Origin: Promethearchaeota archaeon
GTDB taxonomy: Archaea; Asgardarchaeota; Lokiarchaeia; Sigynarchaeales; SOKP01
Length of the DNA stretch: 11,622 bases
Direction: 5' to 3'
NCBI GenBank assembly: GCA_030620005.1
Contig: JAUXAJ010000168.1
Location: 1-11,622, forward strand
A program made the position numbers and the translations under genes. How positions within the stretch are numbered: position 1 is the first letter of the stretch; each line of letters begins with the position of its first letter. A model generated the notes under the pieces. The model was not told the DNA's origin and ran no database searches. It saw only the letters and a list, made by a program, of their open reading frames with translations. Of the stretch, positions 1 through 7,420 are shown piece by piece.

Positions 1-284
1 AATTCTTTAGTTTGCTTGAGAAGCATGAGAATCTCTATATGGATACAGCAATGGTTTATGTACCTGAGAATTTGTATAAAAGATGGAAAATTGACTATGA
101 ACCTCCAGGTAAAGAATATTTGTTAAATTATTACGATAGAATACTTTTTGGTAGTGATTTTCCCAATATTCCATTTAAGTATGAATATTGTTCACAAGCA
201 TTATTCGACTTAGATCTATCAAAAAAAATATACAATGATATTTTTTATAATAATGCCAAGCGATTATTTAACATTTCACAATAG
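1..284 (+). CDS. Amidohydrolase-2 family metal-dependent hydrolase, C-terminal end (partial)
   Basis: The reading frame is open from the left edge (first whole codon at base 3) to the TAG at 282-284, so only the last 94 residues are present and the TTG at 12 need not be a start. Seen: an YMDTAMVY strand and then RILFGSDFP, with the Asp at 156-158, followed by a helical tail ending in NAKRLFNIS. In the amidohydrolase-2 (PF04909) TIM-barrel family, the 'iLFGSDfP' segment carries the last metal/catalytic Asp, and the protein normally ends with a helix containing 'i.~.NA.rlf', which matches here. Family members are decarboxylases or hydrolases of cyclic or aromatic acids and lactones. The substrate cannot be told from this fragment. 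The next gene starts 79 nt downstream in the same direction, probably from its own promoter. The family call is fairly secure; the function is open. Confidence 0.8.
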   Translation, partial: FFSLLEKHENLYMDTAMVYVPENLYKRWKIDYEPPGKEYLLNYYDRILFGSDFPNIPFKYEYCSQALFDLDLSKKIYNDIFYNNAKRLFNISQ

Positions 285-285
285 G

Positions 286-312
286 TTATTTAAAAGGAAA
301 AAAATTTAAAAA
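286..312 (+). promoter_or_regulatory. Possible TATA-type promoter of the helicase gene
   Basis: Two A/T boxes, TTATTTAAAA (286-295) and AAATTTAAAAA (302-312), lie 50-75 nt before the helicase ATG in an otherwise mixed stretch. Archaeal TATA boxes sit about 25-30 nt before the transcription start, so either box would give a leader of roughly 25-45 nt. There is no Shine-Dalgarno sequence in front of 364. In DNA this AT-rich such boxes also arise by chance, so this is only a candidate. Confidence 0.3.
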
Positions 313-363
313 TTCTTCACCGTCTCATTTTTTAATTACGATGATTAATATGTTACGAATTAT

Positions 364-2520
364 ATGCAATCGCGTGTTCCCGGATATTTTAATGATTTTT
401 ATTTAAAAGAGAATAAAATAAATTACCGACAATATCAAGACAACATTTTTAAAAGATGTAAGAGCAAAAATTCTCTAGTGGTTTTACCTACGGGCCTAGG
501 AAAAACGATCATAGGAATTTTACTGCTTGCTAATTCTTTAAAGAATTATGAAAAGTCCAAAATACTTGTTCTTGCTCCAACGAGGCCATTAGCTGCTCAA
601 CATAGAGATTCCTGCGTGAAATTTCTAAAGGTAGATCAAGAGAGAATTTGCTTGTTAACGGGTAAAATTAACCCTGATAAGAGGGTTCTCCTTTTTAACG
701 AGTCAAGAATTATTATTTCCACTCCTCAAGTGATTAAAAACGATTTAATGAGGGGTAGATACCATTTAAATGAAGTCTCTTTAATTATTTTTGACGAGGC
801 ACACAGAACCAAGGGAAACTACGCTTACACCTTTGTCTCTCGCGAATACATTAACGATTGTTCGGACCCTTTGATTTTAGGATTAACCGCTTCGCCAGGT
901 AAAAATTATCTTAACATTCAAGAATTATGCGACAACCTATATATTGAGAATATAGTCTTTAAAACTTACGATGACGAAGATGTTAAGGATTATATATGTG
1001 AAATAGGTATTTTTTTAGAAAGAGTAGAATTACCAATAAAAATCCTTGAAATAAGCGAAGTTTGGAATCATCTATTTAAAAAATACCTGAGATTCTTTAT
1101 TGATAGGGGCTTAATTAATCGTTTTAAAAATTATTATTCAAAATTGGACTTCTTAAGGATAGCGCACGATTTAACCTTTTCCTTGAGGTATATTAAAGAC
1201 CAAGATGAAGACGAATTGGATGATAGTTTTCTTGACCAATTGTTTTACCAAAATCCAAGAATTATTGATGTTGTTAAGGATAAAAAACTTAACATTCATT
1301 CAATTTTCTCTTACTGCTCAAGTTGCATTTCCCTCCTTCATGGTAAGGATCTTTTGGAAACTCAAGATATTTCGCTATTTAAATCGTTCATGGAAAGAAT
1401 AAAATTTAAAGCTGAACAAGAGATACTTTCTGCTAAAAGAATTTATAATTCTGATCACTTTAATTTAATAAATTCCGTTATAGAAAAAGAAGGTATCTCT
1501 GAATTATCCCATCCTAAACTTGAAAAATTAATTTCTATTATTGACGAAGAATTGGACTTATTTCAGAATAACAAAATATTAATCTTCACGCAATATCGTG
1601 AAATGGCAGAGTTGTTGAAAAATAAATTGAGGACTAAATATTTAAATCAACTCGTAATTGAAAAATTTATTGGTCAAGCAACCAAACCTGACGATATGGG
1701 ATTCCCCCAAAACAAGCAAATAGAGATCTTGCAAGAGTTTAGGGAAAATAAGATAAACATTTTAATAGCAACTAGTGTTGCAGAAGAAGGCTTGGATATT
1801 CCGAATGTAGATGCGGTCATTTTTTACGAACCTATTCCTTCAGAAATTAGGTTAATTCAAAGGAGAGGAAGAACGGGTCGACACGCTCCTGGTAGGTGCT
1901 ATATTCTTATAACTAAAGATACTGTTGATGTTCCATTTCAGAAGGTCGCCAGCAGAAAAGAAGACACGATGAACTCCGTTTTATTGGAACCCGACCTATT
2001 AACCTTAACGAACGAATTAAATAGAAGAAAAATCACTTTCCAGCCGCGTGAAAACAAATATGATGAATTTGATTTCATTAAGAATTTCCAAGAAAGGAGA
2101 GAAAAAGAAAAAGAACTCCTGGCTAACCGTTCAATCGAAGACATCATCAACACGCTCGATAATTTTTCAAAGAGCGATGAATATAAAAGATTAAAAAATT
2201 GTGGAGTTATATTTTATACTGATATTGTAAAATTAAATAAATCAAAATTAAAGAAAAACATATTAAAAATGAAAGGTAAAAAACAACAACAAAACAAGAA
2301 ACCAAAACGCTATTTAAATAGAAATCTCAAAACTTTGATAAATTTAGCCAAGTTATATTGCGAAGAGGGAAAGGTTAGTTTGTCCGAGTTTCAAACGCTT
2401 GCAGAAGAAGAAGATATAACTGATCGAAAATTTTATGTTCATTTCAATCAAGCTTGTCATTTGGGATACATAAAAAAAGATAAAAAGAACTTCATTACTT
2501 TTTTAAAGGATTATTGCTAA
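364..2520 (+). CDS. Hef/FANCM-like SF2 DNA helicase without an XPF nuclease domain
   Basis: A 718-aa ATP-dependent helicase of the Hef/FANCM/Mph1 group, expected to act on forked or branched DNA in stalled-fork repair. Seen in order: Walker A PTGLGKT (residues 42-48), motif Ia APTRPLAAQH (71-80), Ib TPQV (120-123), DEAH box (144-147), motif III TAS (175-177), a long helical insert at about 215-385 where Hef/FANCM carry their fork-binding insert, motif IV IFTQY (407-411), motif V ATSVAEEGLDIP (469-480) and motif VI QRRGRTGR (499-506). All ATPase motifs are intact. After about residue 560 the chain is charged and Lys-rich, ending in a possible winged-helix at about 655-718. Euryarchaeal Hef continues into an XPF/ERCC4 nuclease with an ERKxxxD motif plus HhH; none is visible, so this is probably helicase/translocase only. 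ATG chosen as the first start after an intergenic gap; no Shine-Dalgarno sequence. Helicase call is very secure; Hef-like subgroup likely. Confidence 0.92.
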   Translation: MQSRVPGYFNDFYLKENKINYRQYQDNIFKRCKSKNSLVVLPTGLGKTIIGILLLANSLKNYEKSKILVLAPTRPLAAQHRDSCVKFLKVDQERICLLTGKINPDKRVLLFNESRIIISTPQVIKNDLMRGRYHLNEVSLIIFDEAHRTKGNYAYTFVSREYINDCSDPLILGLTASPGKNYLNIQELCDNLYIENIVFKTYDDEDVKDYICEIGIFLERVELPIKILEISEVWNHLFKKYLRFFIDRGLINRFKNYYSKLDFLRIAHDLTFSLRYIKDQDEDELDDSFLDQLFYQNPRIIDVVKDKKLNIHSIFSYCSSCISLLHGKDLLETQDISLFKSFMERIKFKAEQEILSAKRIYNSDHFNLINSVIEKEGISELSHPKLEKLISIIDEELDLFQNNKILIFTQYREMAELLKNKLRTKYLNQLVIEKFIGQATKPDDMGFPQNKQIEILQEFRENKINILIATSVAEEGLDIPNVDAVIFYEPIPSEIRLIQRRGRTGRHAPGRCYILITKDTVDVPFQKVASRKEDTMNSVLLEPDLLTLTNELNRRKITFQPRENKYDEFDFIKNFQERREKEKELLANRSIEDIINTLDNFSKSDEYKRLKNCGVIFYTDIVKLNKSKLKKNILKMKGKKQQQNKKPKRYLNRNLKTLINLAKLYCEEGKVSLSEFQTLAEEEDITDRKFYVHFNQACHLGYIKKDKKNFITFLKDYC

Positions 2521-2637
2521 AATCTAATTATTTGAAATTACATTTTGAATTATAAAAATGTATAAATCTAATTAATCACAAATATGCTCTTATTTTAGAA
2601 GATTTCTTAACGATCTCATGAGCTCTCTTTACGATCA

Positions 2638-2698
2638 TTTATGCCATAGAAAAAGATAGAAGATTATATTAATGAAACGCTTTAACGGTTGGCATAAA
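2638..2698. repeat. 9-bp inverted repeat, possible operator
   Basis: TTTATGCCA at 2638-2646 is the exact reverse complement of TGGCATAAA at 2690-2698, with a 43-nt spacer. The right arm ends just before the TATA-like box at about 2700-2710. Paired half-sites beside a promoter can bind a dimeric regulator, for example a sugar-responsive one given the downstream GH4 gene. The repeat is seen; the operator role is inference. The arms contain a GCC/GGC core, which is less likely to arise by chance in AT-rich DNA than a pure A/T repeat. Confidence 0.4.
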
Positions 2699-2699
2699 G

Positions 2700-2712
2700 T
2701 TTTTAAATTAAT
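2700..2712 (+). promoter_or_regulatory. TATA-like box before the oxidoreductase remnant
   Basis: TTTTTAAATTAAT lies about 20-30 nt before the ATG at 2730, the spacing expected for an archaeal leaderless transcript. It directly follows the right arm of the inverted repeat ending at 2698. If active it would transcribe the remnant and could read into the GH4 gene, since no terminator-like T-tract is seen between them. Confidence 0.35.
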
Positions 2713-2729
2713 AAAAAAAAATTTAACTT

Positions 2730-3049
2730 ATGGAGAAATTAAAAAGAAGTAGAATCCCCATTGAGAAAATTAAAGCTGCTTCAAATCAGGCTATTTGTGG
2801 AATCCCTTTAGGAGTTATAGGAGATTTTTATGATCATCTCACGGAAAAATAACATTATATAACATAAAAATGGGAAAATCTGAGCATGATGTGGAAGATT
2901 GGCCCTTATTAAAGGGATTTATGGCGGCTATTAGAGGAGAAGCTAAACCTTTAACATCTGCACGAGAATCACTTCAAAGTCATTTAATGTCATTTACTGC
3001 TGATCGCTCTTTGAAAGAAAATAGGATTATATATTTGGATAGTAGCTAA
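2730..3049 (+). pseudogene. Gfo/Idh/MocA oxidoreductase remnant, C-terminal part, frameshifted
   Basis: Two frames lie here. The first runs ATG 2730 to TAA 2852 (40 aa, ending GDFYDHLTEK). The second is open from 2834 to TAA 3047-3049 and contains DVEDWPLLKGFMAAIRGE, then AKPLTSARESLQSHL, then NRIIYLDSS. The second frame has the usual end of a Gfo/Idh/MocA NAD(P)-dependent sugar oxidoreductase: an acidic-W linker, 'l.~.F..aI.g..~.plTsa.~.al', a long helix with a Ser in 'aadrSl.e', and a last strand 'rivyL'. Adding one A to the A5 run at 2845-2849 turns LTEK-stop into LTEKITLYN and joins both frames into 106 aa, suggesting a single-base loss. The whole N-terminal NAD-binding Rossmann half (GxGxxG, EKP motif) is missing, so the gene is dead even if the frameshift is a sequencing error. 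A remnant of a sugar dehydrogenase next to GH4 fits the cluster. The assignment rests on the C-terminal pattern only. Confidence 0.6.
3026..3036 (+). promoter_or_regulatory. Possible TATA box for the GH4 gene
   Basis: ATTATATATTT lies 33-43 nt before the GH4 ATG at 3069, inside the last codons of the oxidoreductase remnant. This spacing would give a leader of about 10-15 nt. There is no Shine-Dalgarno sequence before 3069, consistent with a short-leader or leaderless message. Low confidence because the element overlaps former coding sequence. Confidence 0.3.
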
Positions 3050-3068
3050 AAATTTTAGAGAATCAAAC

Positions 3069-4565
3069 ATGACAAAAAATACACCTTCAAAATTAGTATA
3101 TATTGGAGCGGGTTCTTTTAGATTTAGCATTCCGTGTTTCATGAATATTCTTGAAGCAGAAATTTTACATCCAATGGAATTATGGTTAGTTGATATTGAT
3201 TTTCATTCCTTACAGCTAACTAGTACTATCATGAGATATATGGCGAAACTCCATAAGAAAAATATTAATGTTTTTACCACAACAGATAGAAAAAAGGCAC
3301 TCCCCAACGCCGATTATGTTTTAATATCAATATCTATAGGTTTTCAGGAATCAGAATGGTTTGACATCCACATTCCATTGAAATTTGGCATTCCTCAAAA
3401 CACCGGTGATACTGTAGGTCCTGGAGGTATATTCCGCGGAATTAGAACAATTCCAGTGATGGTTGATATAATAAAAGATATAAGGGAATTATCCCCAAAC
3501 GCTGTCGTATTAAATTATACTAATCCACAAGGAACCTCAATGCTTAGCATCATTCAAACAGCACCCAATATGCAGTCAATTGGCTTATGTCATGAACTTT
3601 TTCGAATGGGGAAAAAAAAATTTACAAATTTTTTGCAATACTGCGGAATAAATCTTTCAACAAAGAAAAAAGTTAAATTGTTATATGGTGGAGTAAATCA
3701 CTTTGCTTGGGTAACTAAATTAGAATATAATGGAGAAGATATATATCCTCAAATCCGTGAAAACGCCAGCCATGCCTATAGTTCTAAAAAATTTGGTATC
3801 CCGTTTAATTATTATCTCCTAAAACAATATGGTTTTTTTACTTATGTTGAAGATAGACATGTAGCAGAATTTTTACCTCAATATTATAATTATTTTAATC
3901 ATTGGGAAAAACCTTTTGGAATTACAGCATTAAGAAATGTTCATCACGTTAATCTTGAAAGAACTCTCACGTATATTTACTTTAAATGGCTTCAAAAGAG
4001 AAGAAATTGGTGGATTTTAAAATTAATATTGCGTCCTAGGGAAGGCGGGGAAAAAGCGTTAATGATGGCGAAGGATAGGGAAAGAAATATCCCAAGACAT
4101 CACGTTTGTAATGTCATTAATAATGGAACAATTCCATCCTTACCGAATAATTGTATTATTGAAGTTCCTTGCTATTTTAAGGATGGGAAAGTTACTCCTG
4201 CTAAAATCGGCCCATTACCAGAACCTATAAATAAATGGGTTAAAATTCATACTGAAAACCAACAATTAGTGGTAAATGCAGGACTTTCTGGTAATCTTGA
4301 TGATATAATGAAAGCGTTATTAGCTGATCCAATGTGTCAATTCATAGAGGATGAAGATAAAATAGAATCAATGATGTTGCACATGCTTTATCATGAAAAG
4401 CATTGGCTCCCTAATTTTGCTGGATCTATGCCCTTGCTAAATGATTTGAAAAAGAACATGTATTACATTGATAAAAAAGAACTTTCTTCATATAAATTAG
4501 CAAGAATGGAAAAATATGCTCTAGATCCAAAACTTGAAGATAAAGCATGGCCAAATGTTCTTTAA
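3069..4565 (+). CDS. Family 4 glycoside hydrolase (NAD+/divalent-metal dependent alpha-glycosidase type)
   Basis: A 498-aa cytoplasmic GH4 enzyme. The family cleaves glycosides by a redox route: NAD+ oxidises C3 of the sugar, a metal-assisted elimination breaks the glycosidic bond, and reduction restores the product. Seen: Rossmann motif GAGSFRFS (13-20), acidic strand end VDID, GPGGIFRGIRTIP, NYTNPQG (149-155), the metal Cys in CHELF (C174), a second metal ligand His in GVNHFAW (H211), and EDRHVAEFLPQYY matching the family's catalytic-loop region. All main sites are intact; length is slightly above the usual 430-480. The residues after the metal Cys vary with substrate: CNxP is linked to phospho-glycosidases, while CHx forms are linked to non-phosphorylated alpha-glucosides, galactosides or uronides. 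CHE points to the alpha-glucosidase (AglA-like) or uronidase side. Exact sugar unknown. An MFS transporter follows after 78 nt. Confidence 0.9.
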   Translation: MTKNTPSKLVYIGAGSFRFSIPCFMNILEAEILHPMELWLVDIDFHSLQLTSTIMRYMAKLHKKNINVFTTTDRKKALPNADYVLISISIGFQESEWFDIHIPLKFGIPQNTGDTVGPGGIFRGIRTIPVMVDIIKDIRELSPNAVVLNYTNPQGTSMLSIIQTAPNMQSIGLCHELFRMGKKKFTNFLQYCGINLSTKKKVKLLYGGVNHFAWVTKLEYNGEDIYPQIRENASHAYSSKKFGIPFNYYLLKQYGFFTYVEDRHVAEFLPQYYNYFNHWEKPFGITALRNVHHVNLERTLTYIYFKWLQKRRNWWILKLILRPREGGEKALMMAKDRERNIPRHHVCNVINNGTIPSLPNNCIIEVPCYFKDGKVTPAKIGPLPEPINKWVKIHTENQQLVVNAGLSGNLDDIMKALLADPMCQFIEDEDKIESMMLHMLYHEKHWLPNFAGSMPLLNDLKKNMYYIDKKELSSYKLARMEKYALDPKLEDKAWPNVL

Positions 4566-4630
4566 ATATAAATATTAACAAATTTTTAGGTATAGTATTT
4601 TATATTAATTCTAATTAAAAATTTAAAAAT

Positions 4631-4636
4631 AAGGAG
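4631..4636 (+). promoter_or_regulatory. Shine-Dalgarno AAGGAG fixing a TTG start
   Basis: AAGGAG sits 7 nt before the TTG at 4644-4646 and is the clearest ribosome-binding site in the window. It supports the rare TTG start over the first in-frame ATG, about 33 codons later inside TM1, which would cut the first helix. It is notable because most neighbouring genes have no Shine-Dalgarno sequence. Confidence 0.7.
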
Positions 4637-4643
4637 AACTGTA

Positions 4644-5921
4644 TTGAATACAAGTTTAGACCCTTCTAATTTAGATAAAAATAAAAAGGATAAATCCAAA
4701 CCATTTTTACGCTGGATTATTGCTTTATCGATACTTGCAATGTGTACCACCATTTATACTGAAGTTGAAAGCCAATGGTTTACTTCCTATGCTCATAACA
4801 TTGCGAACATGAACCTTTTCTTAGTATCTCTAATGGTCGCCATGAGCGGAATAATAGGAACTTTATTCTATTTAATTTGGGGCACGATTTCCGATAATTT
4901 GAGGACAAGATTTGGGCGCAGAGTTCCAATTTATGTGATCGGAGCGTTAATGACTATGGGATTAATGATATTGTTCGTGGCTAGCATAAATTACATGTGG
5001 TTATTAATTTGTGGAGGAATTCTCGTTGCAATCACGGCTAACATGTTCCACGTGACCAATAAAGGTCTTCTTGTCGATTTAATTCCCCAGGAGAGACGGG
5101 GGCGTTTAAACTCTTTATTAATTGTCATGGGAATGCTTGGTTCAATAATAATTTGGATACCTGCTATAATTTTTTTGCCAGTAGGAACTGAATCCTATTC
5201 TCGAGAAATACATGACCTTTTTATTGGATTTTCTGCGATTCTCATCGCATTTTCAGGTATGAGTGTTTTTTTATTAGTTAAAGAGCCAAAAATATCCGAA
5301 GCGCCTCAAAAGTGGACCCAAGCCTTTAAAAAATTATTCGATAGTAATGAGATGAGACAACACAAGAATTTTATTAAATTATTTATCGCAAGGACATTTC
5401 TTATCATGAGCCAAAGCGCATTCTTTCCTTTTCTGTTAATTCTACTCCAAGAGATTCCCATTTCCATGAACGAAATCGTTATTGGATTTCCTATTGTAAT
5501 ATTGCTTTGTGGCTTAGGGGTTTTCTTGTTCGGTAAATATTGTGATAAAGTAGGAAGAAGGAAAATTGCGTTACTAAGTTTAATCATATCTCCTATAGGT
5601 TGCATGATCATAGCATTTTCAAACAACACTATTTTATGGGTTATTATGGGGTTTGGCATCATGATGCCCTTTAATTTAGGTCTCTGGATCTCTACAGATA
5701 CATGGATACAAGATTTACTGCCTGAGGATGCGCGAGGTCGATTTTTAGGGATTATTAATGTCGGGAACGCAATAGGAAAAGCACCGGGAATATTACTCGC
5801 AGGATTCATTGCAGGTATACATGGTATTTTATCCGTGTTTTTCATTTCTGGACTTGTATTGTGGATTGCTATACCATTTTTCTTAATGGTACCTGAAACG
5901 CTTAAAAAATCGGAAATTTAG
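4644..5921 (+). CDS. MFS transporter, probable sugar/glycoside permease
   Basis: A 425-aa inner-membrane protein with about 12 hydrophobic helices in two halves, starting after a short polar N-terminus rich in Lys/Asp (residues 1-20). Seen: MFS motif A in the first half, GTISDNLRTRFGRR (80-93), in the 'SDxxRTRfGRR' form common among sugar-type MFS/GPH carriers; a repeat in the second half, GKYCDKVGRR (297-306); and PQERRGR after TM4, mirrored by PEDARGR late in the second half. These duplicated loops show an intact two-fold MFS fold. It follows the GH4 gene by 78 nt on the same strand, so co-transcription is likely and its substrate is probably the glycoside or the sugar released by GH4. The TTG start is supported by AAGGAG. 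Its 3' end meets the next gene tail to tail, with 83 nt between. Transporter class is secure; substrate and direction are inference. Confidence 0.88.
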   Translation: MNTSLDPSNLDKNKKDKSKPFLRWIIALSILAMCTTIYTEVESQWFTSYAHNIANMNLFLVSLMVAMSGIIGTLFYLIWGTISDNLRTRFGRRVPIYVIGALMTMGLMILFVASINYMWLLICGGILVAITANMFHVTNKGLLVDLIPQERRGRLNSLLIVMGMLGSIIIWIPAIIFLPVGTESYSREIHDLFIGFSAILIAFSGMSVFLLVKEPKISEAPQKWTQAFKKLFDSNEMRQHKNFIKLFIARTFLIMSQSAFFPFLLILLQEIPISMNEIVIGFPIVILLCGLGVFLFGKYCDKVGRRKIALLSLIISPIGCMIIAFSNNTILWVIMGFGIMMPFNLGLWISTDTWIQDLLPEDARGRFLGIINVGNAIGKAPGILLAGFIAGIHGILSVFFISGLVLWIAIPFFLMVPETLKKSEI

Positions 5922-5958
5922 ATTATTGAATGATTATCCGTTAAAACTCTTAAGAAAA

Positions 5959-5976
5959 TTTCTTTTTAAAAAAGAA
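5959..5976. terminator. Bidirectional A/T hairpin terminator between convergent genes
   Basis: TTCTTTTT (5960-5967) is followed by AAAAAAGAA (5968-5976), an 8-bp complementary pair around a 1-nt centre. It gives a T-run on both strands in the 83-nt gap between two convergent transporter genes. Archaeal termination depends mainly on T-tracts, so one element could serve both transcripts. Further T-rich sequence (TTATTCTTTATTATTAT) lies just before the minus-strand stop. Confidence 0.5.
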
Positions 5977-6004
5977 TGTAATTAAATTATTCTTTATTAT
6001 TATC

Positions 6005-7420
6005 TCAAGTCTCTTTACCTGTTTCTTTTAGCTCATGCAGTTTCATTACATTTTCCTTCATTCTTTTCAAATTTTCACCTTTTAATGGGTTAATAAGCTG
6101 GCTTAAGATACATATGATCGCAAATATAATGGGAACAATTGTAATCAAAAATTTCAATCCATTTATGGCAGATATAGGTTGTTCTGCGGCTAATCCTCCT
6201 TGAATATATCCCGTAACACTTAAAACCGTGGCTCCTAGGATTGCTGGTCCCGATTCACCAGTTTTTGAGAAAAGCGCATTTACTCCGAAATGCATTCCTT
6301 CGCGCCTTCTATTCGTGTTTAACTCGTCCTGATCAATGCAATTTCCTATATAGGGATAATACACGATTGATGTTCCGAATAATAAACCTACAAACGTGAA
6401 AATTATGAAATAGACAAAGGTCACGCTAAAGATTAAATCGATGATATAAAGGGATAATATAACAATAAGACAAGTAGTTGCAGAAATTACGATGATCTTA
6501 CTAATTTCAATTTTATTTAGTAAATAAAAACATGTTGGTATGGCGATTCCGTTTCCAATGTAAAAACTTAAAAGAACCAAAGTGTCATTATCTATTCCAA
6601 CGATGGCGCTGTAGAATGGCGTGAAAGTTATTGCTAATGCCTGTAAAAAACTCACTGAAAAATAGAAAATTATAAAAGAAATGAATGATCGATTTTTAAA
6701 GGTTTGTATCACCTCCTTTAATAAATTCTGATCGTATTTTTCTTGTTCGTATAATTTCTTTCTTTCTTTCACCCCAAACGATAAAATGATAAAAGAAAAC
6801 ATGGCAATAATAGCAACAATTATAATAAATACTCTAAAAACATCCCACCCTAAAAATACAATCGAAGGAACTATGAATATTAATACACCGCCTACACCAC
6901 CAAAAATAGTTTGATATATAGAAAATTTCGCTCTTTCTGATGTACTTTCAGTCATCTCTGGTGGAAGTGCTACGAGCGATAAGATAACTATGGTAAGCAT
7001 CGTGTCAAAAAGAACATAACCCATCATCAATTGAAGGAATTTCATTGCTTGCCCTTCTGTAGGATTTCCTGGATATGTGCCTGGCAAGGGAAACCAGAGA
7101 AAAATGAAAGTCAGGACATATATTGGCGCGCCATATCTTATGTAAGGAATTCTACGCCCTAACTTGGTGCGAGTGCGATCTGCGTAGAATCCAAAAAGGA
7201 GATCATTTAGCGAATTCACTACTAAATATATTGCCTGGGCGATGATAAACAATCCGTAAGAAATCATGACTTCATTGATATAATAGTCGGTCATATACAA
7301 TCCAAAAATTCCGGCTAAAAGCGTGTCCGCTAAAACTCCAAAACCCCAAAAAACTTTTTCTCTTGATGGAACCTTTTGTCCAAGGGAAATATAATTTACT
7401 GATTCAGCACCATTTTCCAT
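6005..7420 (-). CDS. GPH-family (MelB-type) sugar:cation symporter
   Basis: A 471-aa membrane protein of the glycoside-pentoside-hexuronide symporter family (PF13347), with about 12 hydrophobic helices. Seen: SREKVFWGFGVLADTLL near residue 20, the classic family start; NDLLFGFYADRTRTKLGRR (72-90), with the Asp (D73) and 'DRTRT+xGRR' loop of the family; and CIDQDELNTNRRREG (361-375), the late-loop 'iD.del.tg.RreG' signature. It would import glycosides or uronides with Na+ or H+. It is encoded opposite to the other transporter and shares a 113-nt divergent promoter region with the esterase at 7534. ATG chosen because the TATA-like A/T boxes lie just upstream and no in-frame longer start gives family similarity. 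Two different sugar-type carriers in one small cluster suggest two substrates, or import of one and export of another. Family call is very secure. Confidence 0.92.
   Translation of the reverse strand: MENGAESVNYISLGQKVPSREKVFWGFGVLADTLLAGIFGLYMTDYYINEVMISYGLFIIAQAIYLVVNSLNDLLFGFYADRTRTKLGRRIPYIRYGAPIYVLTFIFLWFPLPGTYPGNPTEGQAMKFLQLMMGYVLFDTMLTIVILSLVALPPEMTESTSERAKFSIYQTIFGGVGGVLIFIVPSIVFLGWDVFRVFIIIVAIIAMFSFIILSFGVKERKKLYEQEKYDQNLLKEVIQTFKNRSFISFIIFYFSVSFLQALAITFTPFYSAIVGIDNDTLVLLSFYIGNGIAIPTCFYLLNKIEISKIIVISATTCLIVILSLYIIDLIFSVTFVYFIIFTFVGLLFGTSIVYYPYIGNCIDQDELNTNRRREGMHFGVNALFSKTGESGPAILGATVLSVTGYIQGGLAAEQPISAINGLKFLITIVPIIFAIICILSQLINPLKGENLKRMKENVMKLHELKETGKET

Larger units (their letters stand above)
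2521..2729. other. Intergenic stretch upstream of the oxidoreductase remnant, no gene seen
   Basis: About 210 bases of AT-rich sequence between the helicase stop and the small reading frame at 2730. Only short frames occur: a 13-codon one from 2618 on the plus strand, and a 20-codon one on the minus strand reading MIVKRAHEIVKKSSKIRAYL. Neither can be assigned. The stretch does hold a 9-bp inverted repeat (2638-2698) and a TATA-like box near 2700, listed separately. I see no tRNA-like B box or other RNA gene. The helicase terminator is not obvious here. Confidence 0.5.

Noticed and set aside
1205..1402. 65-codon plus-strand frame inside the helicase gene
   Set aside because: Out-of-frame shadow within the helicase insert; no motif and no separate start signal.
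1938..2153. 71-codon minus-strand frame inside the helicase gene
   Set aside because: Antisense shadow of the helicase C-terminal region, low-complexity Ser/Phe-rich translation, no own promoter.
364..2520. Defence-system helicase (restriction or Dicer/RIG-I-like) interpretation
   Set aside because: The motif set and long mid-helicase insert fit Hef/FANCM, and no methylase, nuclease or other defence gene lies nearby.
2618..2659. Short frame SSLYDHLCHRK resembling the FYDHLTEK end of the frame at 2730, as if a duplicated fragment
   Set aside because: Only about 6 residues and a GATCAT core agree; too short to separate from chance.
2521..3068. tRNA, small RNA or CRISPR repeats in the long gap
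   Set aside because: No B-box-like motif, no acceptor-stem pairing and no regularly spaced repeats were found by eye; the second half is explained by the oxidoreductase remnant.
5306..5845. 179-codon open frame on the minus strand
   Set aside because: It lies fully inside the MFS transporter gene in antisense; its translation has no domain pattern and the plus-strand frame has clear MFS motifs.
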